This document shows, one piece after another, positions 45,352-53,945 of a stretch of 64,000 nucleotides of DNA (its first letter is position 1; each line of letters opens with the position of its first letter). Below the pieces are notes generated by a model that was not told where the DNA came from, ran no database searches, and saw nothing but the letters and a program-made list of their open reading frames with translations. The DNA comes from Cohaesibacter gelatinilyticus (lineage in GTDB: Bacteria > Pseudomonadota > Alphaproteobacteria > Rhizobiales > Cohaesibacteraceae). The stretch is from assembly GCF_900215605.1 (NCBI RefSeq), contig NZ_OBEL01000001.1, positions 1,957,435-2,021,434 of the forward strand. Direction: 5' to 3'. A program made the position numbers and the translations under genes.

Positions 45352-45768
45352 TCAGTCGTCTCGATACACTTTTTCCCGCCGCTCATGCCGCTCCTGCGCC
45401 TCGATAGACAAGGTCGCAGTTGGACGAGCGTCCAAACGTTTGAGAGAAATTGGCTCACCGGTATCTTCACAATATCCGTAAGAGCCATCCTCAATCCGTT
45501 TCAAAGCAGCATCAATCTTGGAAATAAGCTTGCGTTGGCGATCTCGCGCACGCAACTCAATCGCCCGATCCGTTTCAGAGGATGCGCGATCCACCAAATC
45601 CGGATGGTTGGTATTTTCGTTCTGAAGGTGTTGCAATGTCTCACGGCTTTCCCGCAAAATATCGTCACGCCAGCGATGAAGCTTGCGCTTAAAATACTCT
45701 ACCTGCCGTTCGTTCATGAAGGGCTCACCTTCCGAGGGACGATAGTTATCATCGATCTCGACAGACAT
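45352..45768 (-). CDS. dksA: DksA-family RNA polymerase-binding protein with reduced zinc site
   Basis: Transcription factor of 138 residues acting with ppGpp in the RNA polymerase secondary channel. The N-terminal coiled coil ends in DRASSETDRAIELRARDRQRKL, with the conserved acidic tip, followed by the zinc-finger region YGYCEDTGEPISLKRLDARPTA. Only one of the four zinc cysteines remains (YGYCEDT), a known trend in some DksA paralogues. AGGGG six bases before the ATG supports the start. A dksA gene among flagellar genes is common in Hyphomicrobiales. Confidence 0.9.
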   Translation of the reverse strand: MSVEIDDNYRPSEGEPFMNERQVEYFKRKLHRWRDDILRESRETLQHLQNENTNHPDLVDRASSETDRAIELRARDRQRKLISKIDAALKRIEDGSYGYCEDTGEPISLKRLDARPTATLSIEAQERHERREKVYRDD

Positions 45769-45921
45769 GGGTTACCCCTATTTCTTTTAAAGACGCAGAC
45801 TATATAGAGCCTGATCGCTTCACAAACAATACAATCTATAAAAAATGCCTGTATGAGACTAGAAATTCAGTAAATTATACGAAATATTGCGTAACCAAGC
45901 GGAAAAAGCGCTGCAATTTCC

Positions 45922-46344
45922 TTATTGTTGATGAGCCAGTTTGGCAAGCTCCACTTGCGCCCGCAACTCAATTTCGGCCAGCACAGCGTCGATTCGTTCA
46001 TCACCGGAGCTTTCAATCTGAGCGGAAAGCCCTTCCAATTGATGCAATACATGCGCTGGCAAAGTTCCACCCAGCAAGCCAAGTCGCAGATCATCCAGCA
46101 AGTCAAGCATCTTGTTGCCACGCCGGACTGCTTTACGACGACGTCCGGTCAAAGCGTCATCGACCGACTGCAATGCCAGTAAGGCACTCACATCCTGAAC
46201 AGAACTCGTCTGACTGGTTGGTGCAGTCGACCCTGCGCCTGAACTCTCAGTCGGAACCCTGAAAGAACTGCCACTGGCGGAGCTGCGCTTGGCTCCCCTG
46301 TTACCAGAAACACCATTTGGTCCAGTTGGCCCATTAATACGCAT
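45922..46344 (-). CDS. fliX: Flagellar assembly regulator FliX
   Basis: Alphaproteobacterial protein of 140 residues that in Caulobacter couples early flagellum assembly to sigma-54 transcription through FlbD. The N-terminus MRINGPTGPNG, the VSALLALQSVDD centre and the RRGNKMLDLLDDLRLGLLGG stretch are typical. The ATG at 46344 follows AAGGGTG by six bases; a longer reading frame upstream is rejected. It is divergent from flgI. Confidence 0.92.
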   Translation of the reverse strand: MRINGPTGPNGVSGNRGAKRSSASGSSFRVPTESSGAGSTAPTSQTSSVQDVSALLALQSVDDALTGRRRKAVRRGNKMLDLLDDLRLGLLGGTLPAHVLHQLEGLSAQIESSGDERIDAVLAEIELRAQVELAKLAHQQ

Positions 46345-46440
46345 CTTGCACCCTTTCCCATCAAAAGCAGTCGCAGATCTCATTCTTCCGACATCAGGCA
46401 CGGCTCTTGGCTTCCTTAAGGAAAAGATTAACTTATTCGG

Positions 46441-46455
46441 TTAACAGGGCGTTAA
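46441..46455. promoter_or_regulatory. CtrA-type box TTAA-N7-TTAA between fliX and flgI
   Basis: Exact consensus (46441-46444 and 46452-46455), with another TTAA at 46428-46431. It lies in the 304-base fliX/flgI intergenic region, closer to fliX, so it may drive fliX. The rest of the region is AT-rich and holds the sigma-54 promoter below. Confidence 0.6.
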
Positions 46456-46572
46456 TATACCCGGCAAAATCTACCTGCCGAGTAAAAAAACGTCTTGAGA
46501 AAAGTTCGTCTAAAATCAGTAAAAAGAATATTAATCAATAAGATAATGAAAATTCATACAACGAGTACTCAT

Positions 46573-46587
46573 TGGCACAGGAATTGC
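46573..46587 (+). promoter_or_regulatory. Sigma-54 promoter of the flgI operon
   Basis: TGGCACAGGAATTGC matches the TGGCAC-N5-TTGC consensus exactly, with GG and GC ten bases apart. The expected transcription start is near 46599, about 50 bases before flgI. This promoter may also drive flgJ, flgN and the sugar genes behind them. Confidence 0.8.
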
Positions 46588-46648
46588 AATTTGATATCCG
46601 AGTAGTGCAACGATGCACTGATAGTACCCTTGGTATTTACAAAGGTTA

Positions 46649-47779
46649 ATGGACATGTTCCAAAAGTTCCTATCCTTGTTTGCAGCAACGATCATCGCAA
46701 CCAGCCAGATCGTTCTGACGGCAGCACCATCCATTGCCGCCTCTCGCATCAAGGATATCGCCAACTTCGAGGGCATTCGTGACAACCAATTGATTGGCTA
46801 CGGTCTCGTGGTGGGTTTGAACGGCACTGGTGACAGTCTCAACAGCGCCCCTTTCACCAAGCAAAGCTTGCAAGCCATGTTGGAACGCATGGGTGTGAAT
46901 ACCACTGGCGCCAATCTGAATACAAAAAATGTCGCTGCAGTGATGGTGACTTCCAATTTACCGGCTTTTACTGTTCAGGGTTCACGCATTGACGTCAATA
47001 TCAGTGCTCTTGGCGACGCCAAAAGCCTACAAGGCGGCACCTTGCTTGTAACGCCATTGATGGGCGCAGACGGAGAAGCTTACGCAATTGCCCAAGGCCC
47101 TATTGCTATTGGAGGCTTTGCCGCAGAAGGCGAGGCCGCCAAGATCGTCCAGGGCGTACCGACTTCTGGCCGGATTGCCAACGGAGCTCTTGTGGAACGT
47201 GAATTGCCGTTCAAGCTGGCGTCCATGTCCAGCCTACGCCTCTCCTTACGTAATCCTGATCTGACAACAGCACGTCGCATGGCACAAAGCATCAACGATC
47301 TGATTGGAGAACCTGTAGCCGAACCTTTGAATCCGACGGGCGTCCGGTTGACACTCCCTCGCAATTTCAATGGTAACATAGTTGATCTCCTGACTGACAT
47401 CGAACAATTGACCGTCGAACCGGACCTCCCAGCCAAAATCATTATTGATGAGACAACCGGAATCATTGTTATGGGACAAGAGGTTCGAGTCAGCACCGTC
47501 GCCATTGCACAGGGCAACCTGACAATCACTGTCGCTGAAACCCCACAGGTTTCTCAACCGAACCCTTTGGCGAACGGCCAGACGACAACAGTACCGCGCA
47601 CCAACGTTGACGTTTCTACCGGCGAAGACCAGAAATTGGCATTACTGGAAGGCAGCGTACCCCTACGCGAACTGGTGGGCGGTCTCAACGCATTGGGTGT
47701 TGGGCCACGTGATATGATTTCCATTCTCCAGGCCATCAAAGCCGCAGGCGCGCTGCAAGCAGAAATCGAGGTGATGTAA
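46649..47779 (+). CDS. flgI: Flagellar P-ring protein FlgI
   Basis: Periplasmic ring protein of 376 residues with a signal peptide (cleavage near AAPSIAA), IKDIANFEGIRDNQLIGYG and VVGLNGTGDSL at the mature N-terminus, and the LRELVGGLNALGVGPRDMISILQAIKAAGALQAEIEVM end (core NALGVGPRDMISILQAIK). The ATG at 46649 is used; the ATG at 46655 has better ribosome-site spacing and is possible. Stop and flgJ start share a base (TAATG). Confidence 0.96.
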   Translation: MDMFQKFLSLFAATIIATSQIVLTAAPSIAASRIKDIANFEGIRDNQLIGYGLVVGLNGTGDSLNSAPFTKQSLQAMLERMGVNTTGANLNTKNVAAVMVTSNLPAFTVQGSRIDVNISALGDAKSLQGGTLLVTPLMGADGEAYAIAQGPIAIGGFAAEGEAAKIVQGVPTSGRIANGALVERELPFKLASMSSLRLSLRNPDLTTARRMAQSINDLIGEPVAEPLNPTGVRLTLPRNFNGNIVDLLTDIEQLTVEPDLPAKIIIDETTGIIVMGQEVRVSTVAIAQGNLTITVAETPQVSQPNPLANGQTTTVPRTNVDVSTGEDQKLALLEGSVPLRELVGGLNALGVGPRDMISILQAIKAAGALQAEIEVM

Positions 47780-48081
47780 TGACCACTCTAGCAGCCTCCC
47801 CTTTTTCTCTAGGCCTCGGCCAACAATCACAAGCGCTCACTCCCAAAGAAAAGGCCCGCCAGGTCGCAGAACAATTCGAAGGCATTTTCATCAATCAGAT
47901 GCTGTCTGGTATGTTTGAAGGAATTGGTGATGAAGATGCATTTAACGGAGGCTTTGCCGAAGAAACCTATCGAGGCCTGATGACAGAAACCTATGCCGAT
48001 ACCATCGCCAAATCCGGCGGTATAGGCCTTGCCGACAACATCATGCGCGAACTGATTGGCTTGCAAGAAATCGAGAAATAA
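47779..48081 (+). CDS. flgJ: FlgJ-like rod-binding protein (N-terminal domain only)
   Basis: Protein of 100 residues corresponding to the rod-capping half of FlgJ (VAEQFEGIFINQMLSGMF; YADTIAKSGGIGLADNIM). The muramidase half of enterobacterial FlgJ is absent, as is usual in alphaproteobacteria. It is coupled to flgI by a one-base overlap. Confidence 0.92.
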   Translation: MTTLAASPFSLGLGQQSQALTPKEKARQVAEQFEGIFINQMLSGMFEGIGDEDAFNGGFAEETYRGLMTETYADTIAKSGGIGLADNIMRELIGLQEIEK

Positions 48082-48082
48082 G

Positions 48083-48601
48083 ATGACCAATAATCCTTCC
48101 AACACTGCTGACCAGATCATCAATCCTGTCACTCAGGCCGCCAGCCTCGCCAAGGCTCCCATTGCTGAAAAAGAAGATGTGCGCCGCATCGTTACTGCCC
48201 TTGAACGCATCATTGATGCTTTGGATGACATTTTGGCGGAAGAATGCGCTTTGTTGCGCGAGGGAAAGTTGCAAGAAGCCACCGAGTTGGTGGAAACCAA
48301 GAACCAACTTGCCATTCAGTATATGCTACTGCAAAAAACCATAGTGAATAATGCTGGATTGGTCCGCGATCTTTCTCCACAAGACGCCGAAGAGCTGCAA
48401 CGTCGCCATTTTCTGTTCCAAAATACCCTGCGCACCAACCTTGCAGTTGTTGCAACAGCACGAGAAGTCGCATCCGAGCTGGTACAAAATGTTAACAAAG
48501 ACGTTCAACAGGCCGGTACCACAAACACTTATGGACAAAATGGACAGGTACCTAGCGCTCCAGTACAAAAACACGGCATCGCCGTCGACAAAGCCTTCTA
48601 A
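48083..48601 (+). CDS. flgN: FlgN-like flagellar export chaperone
   Basis: Helical protein of 172 residues with a FlgN-type central coiled coil (about 35-140; ALERIIDALDDILAEECALLREGK, core LDDILAEECALLREGK). FlgN proteins escort hook-filament junction proteins to the export gate. The ATG at 48083 is one base after the flgJ stop. The sugar gene gmhB starts 13 bases after its stop, which ties the glycan cluster to flagellar transcription. Confidence 0.8.
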   Translation: MTNNPSNTADQIINPVTQAASLAKAPIAEKEDVRRIVTALERIIDALDDILAEECALLREGKLQEATELVETKNQLAIQYMLLQKTIVNNAGLVRDLSPQDAEELQRRHFLFQNTLRTNLAVVATAREVASELVQNVNKDVQQAGTTNTYGQNGQVPSAPVQKHGIAVDKAF

Positions 48602-48614
48602 AACCAATAAAATC

Positions 48615-49169
48615 ATGTCCAAGCAACAATATCTGATTTTTCTGGATCGCGATGGCACCTTGATCCATCACATACCCTATCTTTGTGATCCAGAACATGT
48701 CCAACTGCTTCCCGGCGTAAAACATGGCTTGAAACAACTTAAGGCTGCAGGACACTTGTTGTTCCTTCACACCAATCAATCAGGTGTCGGCAGAGGGTAT
48801 TTCCCACTACAAAAAGCCGTCGAGTGCAACAACAAGATGCTCAAGTTGCTTGATGATGAAATACCACTTTTTGAAGAAATATGTATTGCCCCTGAGCATC
48901 CCGACAAGCCGCAAATCTATCGAAAGCCATCTCCTAAATTCGCTCTGGAAATGTGTAAGAAATATTCCGTATTGCCAGATCGGGTCATCTATGTCGGGGA
49001 CACACCATCAGATCTGTTAGCCGCAAAAAATGCCGGTGGAACTGCTGTTGGTGTCAATACTGGCGATGGGCCATTGCGGGACAAACTGAGGCAACAAGGT
49101 CTGGACAAAATCTTCACCGTCTTTGACAGCTTTGAAGAAGCGGTTCATTATCTGCTTTCAAACACGTAG
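48615..49169 (+). CDS. gmhB: HAD-family heptose bisphosphate phosphatase (GmhB-like)
   Basis: Histidinol-phosphatase-type HAD enzyme of 184 residues. Motif I is FLDRDGTLI, motif II is HTNQSG, and motif IV is VGDTPSDLLAA. GmhB removes the 7-phosphate from heptose 1,7-bisphosphate. The zinc loop seen in typical GmhB (four Cys/His between motifs II and III) is only partly present (CIAPEHPDKP), so substrate preference may differ. It is the first gene of the sugar cluster. Confidence 0.85.
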   Translation: MSKQQYLIFLDRDGTLIHHIPYLCDPEHVQLLPGVKHGLKQLKAAGHLLFLHTNQSGVGRGYFPLQKAVECNNKMLKLLDDEIPLFEEICIAPEHPDKPQIYRKPSPKFALEMCKKYSVLPDRVIYVGDTPSDLLAAKNAGGTAVGVNTGDGPLRDKLRQQGLDKIFTVFDSFEEAVHYLLSNT

Positions 49170-49241
49170 CAGACCATATCAAGACAAAGCACCTTCTCCC
49201 TGCCGCGTAATCCGATGAACTCTGGCAGACATCAGACTCCC

Positions 49242-49949
49242 ATGAAAAGCATTCCTCTTTTGGTACTAGCTGGAGGCTTCGGCACCCGCTTGCAATCTGT
49301 TGTCAATGACGTCCCCAAGCCTTTAGCACCAGTTCATGGGAAGCCTTTTCTGGATTTTTTATTGGAAAATTGGCTCGAAGCTGGAATAGTGCATTTCGCC
49401 TTTCTTCTGCACCACAAAGCAAAATCGGTAAAAGTCCATCTGAACCAGACTTTCGCCCAACCTCAGTTCAAACATTGCCAGTATCAAACAATAGTCGAGC
49501 CTGTGCCTTTGGGTACTGGTGGGGCAATTGCTCATGCATTGAGAGAAATGCAATATGAGGGAGATTTCATAGCTGTAAATGCAGATACCTGGCTCCCTGA
49601 TGGCATGCAGAAAATGATAGAAGCTCAAGCCCCATCAATGGCCACAACCCATGTTGCCAATTGCAATCGATATGGCAAAGTCATCAGCCAAAACAGTGTC
49701 ATCACCGCTTTTGAAGAAAAAAAATCGCAAGCTGAGTCGGGATGGATCAATGCCGGCCTCTATCGTCTCAACAGCCAACTATTGGAAAATTGGACTGAGG
49801 GAGCAATGTCGCTCGAGGCAACTATTTTACCAAATCTGGTGAAATCGGGCAAAATGCAGGCTGTTCAATGCGATTGTGACTTCATCGACATTGGCGTTCC
49901 CGAGGATTATGAGTATTTTCAGGAAATGATCGCAGCTCAAGGACAGTGA
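49242..49949 (+). CDS. Sugar-1-phosphate nucleotidylyltransferase (HddC-like)
   Basis: NTP transferase of 235 residues with the nucleotide-binding signature VLAGGFGTRLQSVVNDVPKP (L-G-G-x-G-T-R-L type) and an NADTWL metal motif. It is of the type that makes GDP-D-glycero-alpha-D-manno-heptose (HddC). With gmhA, gmhB and the kinase next door it completes a plausible GDP-heptose route. The ATG at 49242 is chosen for family length; 49215 is in frame. The nucleotide used is not certain. Confidence 0.82.
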   Translation: MKSIPLLVLAGGFGTRLQSVVNDVPKPLAPVHGKPFLDFLLENWLEAGIVHFAFLLHHKAKSVKVHLNQTFAQPQFKHCQYQTIVEPVPLGTGGAIAHALREMQYEGDFIAVNADTWLPDGMQKMIEAQAPSMATTHVANCNRYGKVISQNSVITAFEEKKSQAESGWINAGLYRLNSQLLENWTEGAMSLEATILPNLVKSGKMQAVQCDCDFIDIGVPEDYEYFQEMIAAQGQ

Positions 49950-49952
49950 CAA

Positions 49953-51332
49953 GTGACACTTGAAAAATACCAGATCAATCAAAAGGCAACCTTGAGAGAA
50001 ACGCTTCGCAAGATTGAAGCCAATCACGAAGGCTGCATCTTGGTGACTGACGACACAGAGCGCGTTGTCGCAATTGCTACCGATGGCGATATTCGGCGAA
50101 AATTACTAGAAGACATGTCTCTGGACGATCCGATCATGCAATGTGCCAACAGCGATTTCATGGCGGCAGACAGCAAGACCCCTCGCGAACTTTTACTCAA
50201 GCAATTGGATCAGAAAATTCGTCTTATTCCTGTACTGGATGAAAACGGTAGGCTGGTACAGGTTGTTACCAAGAAACAAATGCCGATCCAGATTGAGGAA
50301 CCCGTCTATGCCCGTGCCCGCGCTCCGGTACGCATCAGTTTTGGTGGAGGCGGCTCGGACCTCACGCATTTCTTCTCCGACCACAAAGGCGCGGTGATCA
50401 ACAGCACCATCTCATCCTATTGCCACGCCACTTTGCGCAAGCGCACCGATTTAAAGGTGATCATCTCCTCTTTGGATCTGAATGAAGCATTGGAAGCAGA
50501 TAGCTTGCAGGACGCATTTGCTCATTCAGGCAAGTTCGATCTGATCCTCGCTCTTTTGCGCACCATTCAACCTGCCTTTGGGTTCGAGCTGTTCATCAAC
50601 AGCGATTTCCCACTCAAATCTGGACTGGGAGGATCTTCCGCTGTCTCAGCTTCCATTCTTGGGTGCTTCAATCAATTCCGACAGGATCGCTGGGATCGAC
50701 ATGAACTGGCTGAACTGGCTTTCCAAGCAGAACGATTGTATCTGGATATCGCAGGCGGATGGCAGGACCAGTATGCCACAGTGTTTGGGGGCTTCAATTT
50801 CATGGAATTCGGGATGGATCAAACCGTGGTCAATCCCCTGCGCATCAGCAACGACATTCTCCTCGAGCTGGAAGAAAGCTTGATACTATGCAACACTGGA
50901 ATTGCTCATGAATCCGGCGAAATCCATAATGATCAGCGCAAAACAATGCTCAATGCCGAAATCCGTGCATTGGTCAGTCGCTCTGTACAAATAACCTACC
51001 AATTACGCAATGATCTCTTGCGTGGTCGCCTACTGCAATTTGGTCAATGTCTACATGAATTGTGGGAAATCAAACGTCAGCTGAGTGGAAAAATCAGTAA
51101 TGACGAACTGGATAATATCTATCAGGCCGCCCTTGATCTTGGCGCTATTGGAGGCAAGATTTTGGGAGCAGGTGGTGGTGGTTTCTTCCTTTTCTATGTG
51201 CCGCCGTTTAAGAAACATCGCCTGATGACTGGTCTTCAGAAAATGGGCCTCACATCGCTGCCTTTCAGATTTGAGGCAGAAGGCCTCCATGCCTGGACCA
51301 TCCGGGAACGCAAGCAATCATTGGAAAATTAG
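49953..51332 (+). CDS. CBS-domain pair fused to GHMP sugar kinase (HddA-like)
   Basis: Protein of 459 residues. A CBS pair (about 1-112; ILVTDDTERVVAIATDGDIRR and IPVLDENGRLVQVV, each shortened here) is followed by a GHMP kinase (about 118-459). The kinase starts with RAPVRISFGGGGSDL, has the phosphate loop SGLGGSSAVSAS, and ends with GGKILGAGGGGFFLFY. Kinases of this type phosphorylate D-manno-heptose 7-phosphate at C1. The GTG start is placed four bases after the previous stop by AAGGA. In PtmE of Campylobacter, CBS domains are fused to a nucleotidyltransferase; here they are fused to the kinase beside it. Confidence 0.85.
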   Translation: MTLEKYQINQKATLRETLRKIEANHEGCILVTDDTERVVAIATDGDIRRKLLEDMSLDDPIMQCANSDFMAADSKTPRELLLKQLDQKIRLIPVLDENGRLVQVVTKKQMPIQIEEPVYARARAPVRISFGGGGSDLTHFFSDHKGAVINSTISSYCHATLRKRTDLKVIISSLDLNEALEADSLQDAFAHSGKFDLILALLRTIQPAFGFELFINSDFPLKSGLGGSSAVSASILGCFNQFRQDRWDRHELAELAFQAERLYLDIAGGWQDQYATVFGGFNFMEFGMDQTVVNPLRISNDILLELEESLILCNTGIAHESGEIHNDQRKTMLNAEIRALVSRSVQITYQLRNDLLRGRLLQFGQCLHELWEIKRQLSGKISNDELDNIYQAALDLGAIGGKILGAGGGGFFLFYVPPFKKHRLMTGLQKMGLTSLPFRFEAEGLHAWTIRERKQSLEN

Positions 51333-51333
51333 A

Positions 51334-53226
51334 ATGGCCTTACAGATTGGCAACTTTACCATCGGCGAAGGCCGAGCCTTTATCATTGCCGAAATCGGCA
51401 ACAACCATAATGGTTCCTATGATCTTGCTATCGAACTGATAGATCAAGCTATTCAGGCGGGGGCAGATTGCGTCAAGTTCCAAATGCGCCACCTTGCTCA
51501 AGTCTATCGCGAGCGCAGCTTGAACAAAGCTGGGGAGGACCTTGGCTCGGAATATATCGTTGATTTACTGCAAAGATTTGAGCTGAGCAAAGAGGAACAT
51601 CGGAAACTGAAGGTCTATTGTGATAGCAAAGACATCCTCTATCTCTGCACGCCATGGGATTCAGACAGCCTCGCCATTTTGGAAGACATGCAGGTTGAGG
51701 CTTATAAGGTTGCTTCTGCAGACCTCACCAATGTTCCTTTGCTGGAGGAACTGGCAAAAACCGGCAAGCCGTTAATTCTATCGACCGGCATGAGCAAGAC
51801 CGAGGAAGTCGAGCACACTGTAGCCTTTCTAAACGAAAGAAAGACGGCATTTGCCCTTCTTCATTGCAATAGCACCTATCCCGCTCCGTTCCATGATATC
51901 AATCTTCGCTGGATGGATGGCCTTCGCAAAATCCACCCTGTCATCGGATATTCCGGTCATGAACGCGGCATAGCAGTCTCCATAGGCGCAGCAACCTTGG
52001 GAGCCGCTATCATAGAGCGGCATTTTACTGCTGATCGAGAGATGGAGGGCCCAGACCACGCGGCCTCTCTTGAAATGCCAGAATTCAAACAAATGGTCGA
52101 TGGCATCCGACAGGTAGAGGAAGCTTTAGGCACCGGAGCAGAACGCACACTCTCCCAAGGGGAAATGATCAACCGCGAAAATCTGGCAAAAAGTCTGGTA
52201 GCTGCTTACCCCATTAAAAAAGGTATTGAGATCACTGCCGAGCACATAAAGGTAAGAAGCCCGGGGCAAGGCCTCGCACCCCATTTTTATGATGAATTGA
52301 TTGGCAAGACTGCCAAGCGCGATATGGAATTTGAAGATTTCTTCTATCCTGCCGATTTGTCTGAAAATGCACTGGAACCACGTGATTACGACTTTGAACG
52401 CCCTTGGGGTGTCCCTGTTCGTTATCACGATTATGCTAGTTTTGCCGAACGAATTTCTCCAGACTTTTATGAGTTCCATCTATCCTATTCAGACATGGAT
52501 CTGAAACTGGAGGACTATCTGCAAGGACAATATGACTGCGATTTTGTCGTTCATGCGCCCGAGCTATTTGCAGAAAGTCGTTTGATGGATTTGGCGACAC
52601 CAGATGAAAACGAGCGTCAGAAGTCAATTTTCGAAACTCAACGGGTAATTGATATCACTCGTACATTGAAAGCCTATTTCCCAAAAACCAAACGACCGAT
52701 GATTGTAGCCAATATTGGCGGCTTCACCATGGACGCTCCCCTGCCTGATGACGAGATATCAGGTTATTACGAGCGCTTTGCCAAAAGCCTGAATGAGCTG
52801 GACCGCAAGGGAGTTGAGCTCATTCCGCAAACCATGGCCCCATTCCCTTGGCATTTTGGCGGTCAACGCTATCAAAATCTCTTCGTCAAGATTGAAGAGA
52901 TCCTACACTATTGCAAGCTGCTTGATCTACGCATGTGTTTCGACATCTCTCATTCGGCCTTGACCTGCAACCATCTGGGTCTTGATTTCTACGACTTTGC
53001 TGAAAAGATTGCTCCGATATCAGCCCATCTTCACCTTGGTGATGCAGAAGGACTGAATGGTGAAGGCCTGCAAATTGAAGATGGCAATCTCGATTTTGCT
53101 CGGTTGGGAAAAATTTTGAACAAGGGATGTCCAAACGCTCCATTCATTCCCGAGATCTGGCAAGGCCATAAAGGTCGGGGTGAAGGCTTCTGGATTGCGT
53201 TGGAACGACTTGAAGGCAAACTCTGA
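51334..53226 (+). CDS. NeuB-type nonulosonate synthase fused to sugar-isomerase TIM barrel
   Basis: Protein of 630 residues with two enzymes in one chain. Residues 1-270 form a NeuB barrel that condenses phosphoenolpyruvate with an N-acyl hexose in known members (AEIGNNHNGS; VKFQ; STGMS; HCNSTYP; ERHF at 228-231; PDHAASLE at 240-247). Residues 283-337 are a SAF domain (KSLVAAYPIKKG; GQGLAP). Residues about 354-630 form a xylose-isomerase-like barrel with HAPELF, FDISHSAL and HLHLGDAEG. The ATG at 51334 is one base after the kinase stop. The fusion suggests that the second domain prepares or changes the substrate or product of the first. Confidence 0.87.
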   Translation: MALQIGNFTIGEGRAFIIAEIGNNHNGSYDLAIELIDQAIQAGADCVKFQMRHLAQVYRERSLNKAGEDLGSEYIVDLLQRFELSKEEHRKLKVYCDSKDILYLCTPWDSDSLAILEDMQVEAYKVASADLTNVPLLEELAKTGKPLILSTGMSKTEEVEHTVAFLNERKTAFALLHCNSTYPAPFHDINLRWMDGLRKIHPVIGYSGHERGIAVSIGAATLGAAIIERHFTADREMEGPDHAASLEMPEFKQMVDGIRQVEEALGTGAERTLSQGEMINRENLAKSLVAAYPIKKGIEITAEHIKVRSPGQGLAPHFYDELIGKTAKRDMEFEDFFYPADLSENALEPRDYDFERPWGVPVRYHDYASFAERISPDFYEFHLSYSDMDLKLEDYLQGQYDCDFVVHAPELFAESRLMDLATPDENERQKSIFETQRVIDITRTLKAYFPKTKRPMIVANIGGFTMDAPLPDDEISGYYERFAKSLNELDRKGVELIPQTMAPFPWHFGGQRYQNLFVKIEEILHYCKLLDLRMCFDISHSALTCNHLGLDFYDFAEKIAPISAHLHLGDAEGLNGEGLQIEDGNLDFARLGKILNKGCPNAPFIPEIWQGHKGRGEGFWIALERLEGKL

Positions 53227-53360
53227 TACTGGCTCCCACATCAAGCAAGCGAGAGCTACTCATTCCATCAACAAGCAAAAGTGCAGCGATTCCACAGCGC
53301 CCCACCATAGTCTAGTATGCCCTTACTAACTTTGATTCTGGCAATGAATTTGGATTCGCT

Positions 53361-53945
53361 GTGCTTTCAAAAATTAAGAATGAGATAGAAGCATCCATTG
53401 ATGCCAAGAGGAAATCTCTTGAAGATGAAAAGCTGTTGAACCAGCTGGCCTTTATCGCAGAAAAGAGTGTGAACTGCCTGCGATCAGGCGGCAAGATCAT
53501 CTTGGCAGGAAATGGCGGCAGTTTTGCCGATGCCCAGCATTTGGCTGCAGAATTTGTCTGTCGATTTCGCAAAGACCGAAAGCCATTACCCTCGCTTGTA
53601 TTGGGGGCTAACGCTTCCCTCGCAACAGCTATTTCCAATGACTATAGCTATGACAGGATCTTTGGCCGTGAGCTGGAAGGCATGGCGCAAAAGGACGATC
53701 TTTTCATTGCCATTTCAACCAGCGGCAACAGCAACAATATCATTGACGCAGTCCGCACAGCGCGTGCATTGGGCATTGAAACCTACGCTCTGACCGGTGG
53801 CACCGGTGGTAACCTGCCCTCTCTTTGCCAATGTCTGATCGCTCCTTCAGACGTCACGGCACGGATCCAGGAATGTCACATTCTATATGGGCATATCATT
53901 TGCGACATTGTTGAAGAAACTCTATTTCCCGAAAGCCCCGAATAA
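53361..53945 (+). CDS. gmhA: Phosphoheptose isomerase (GmhA-like SIS protein)
   Basis: SIS-domain enzyme of 194 residues that converts sedoheptulose 7-phosphate to heptose 7-phosphate, with AGNGGSFADAQHLAAEFVCRF (split core NGGSFADAQHLAAEF) and STSGNSNNIIDAVRTAR. It starts with GTG in this frame. The closest paralogue DiaA is possible, but the neighbouring heptose genes favour GmhA. It overlaps the next gene by one base (TAATG). Confidence 0.88.
   Translation: MLSKIKNEIEASIDAKRKSLEDEKLLNQLAFIAEKSVNCLRSGGKIILAGNGGSFADAQHLAAEFVCRFRKDRKPLPSLVLGANASLATAISNDYSYDRIFGRELEGMAQKDDLFIAISTSGNSNNIIDAVRTARALGIETYALTGGTGGNLPSLCQCLIAPSDVTARIQECHILYGHIICDIVEETLFPESPE

Noticed and set aside
46446..46460. Minus-strand GG-N10-GC match before fliX
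   Set aside because: It lacks the TGGCAC and TTGC cores and overlaps the CtrA box, so it is most likely chance.
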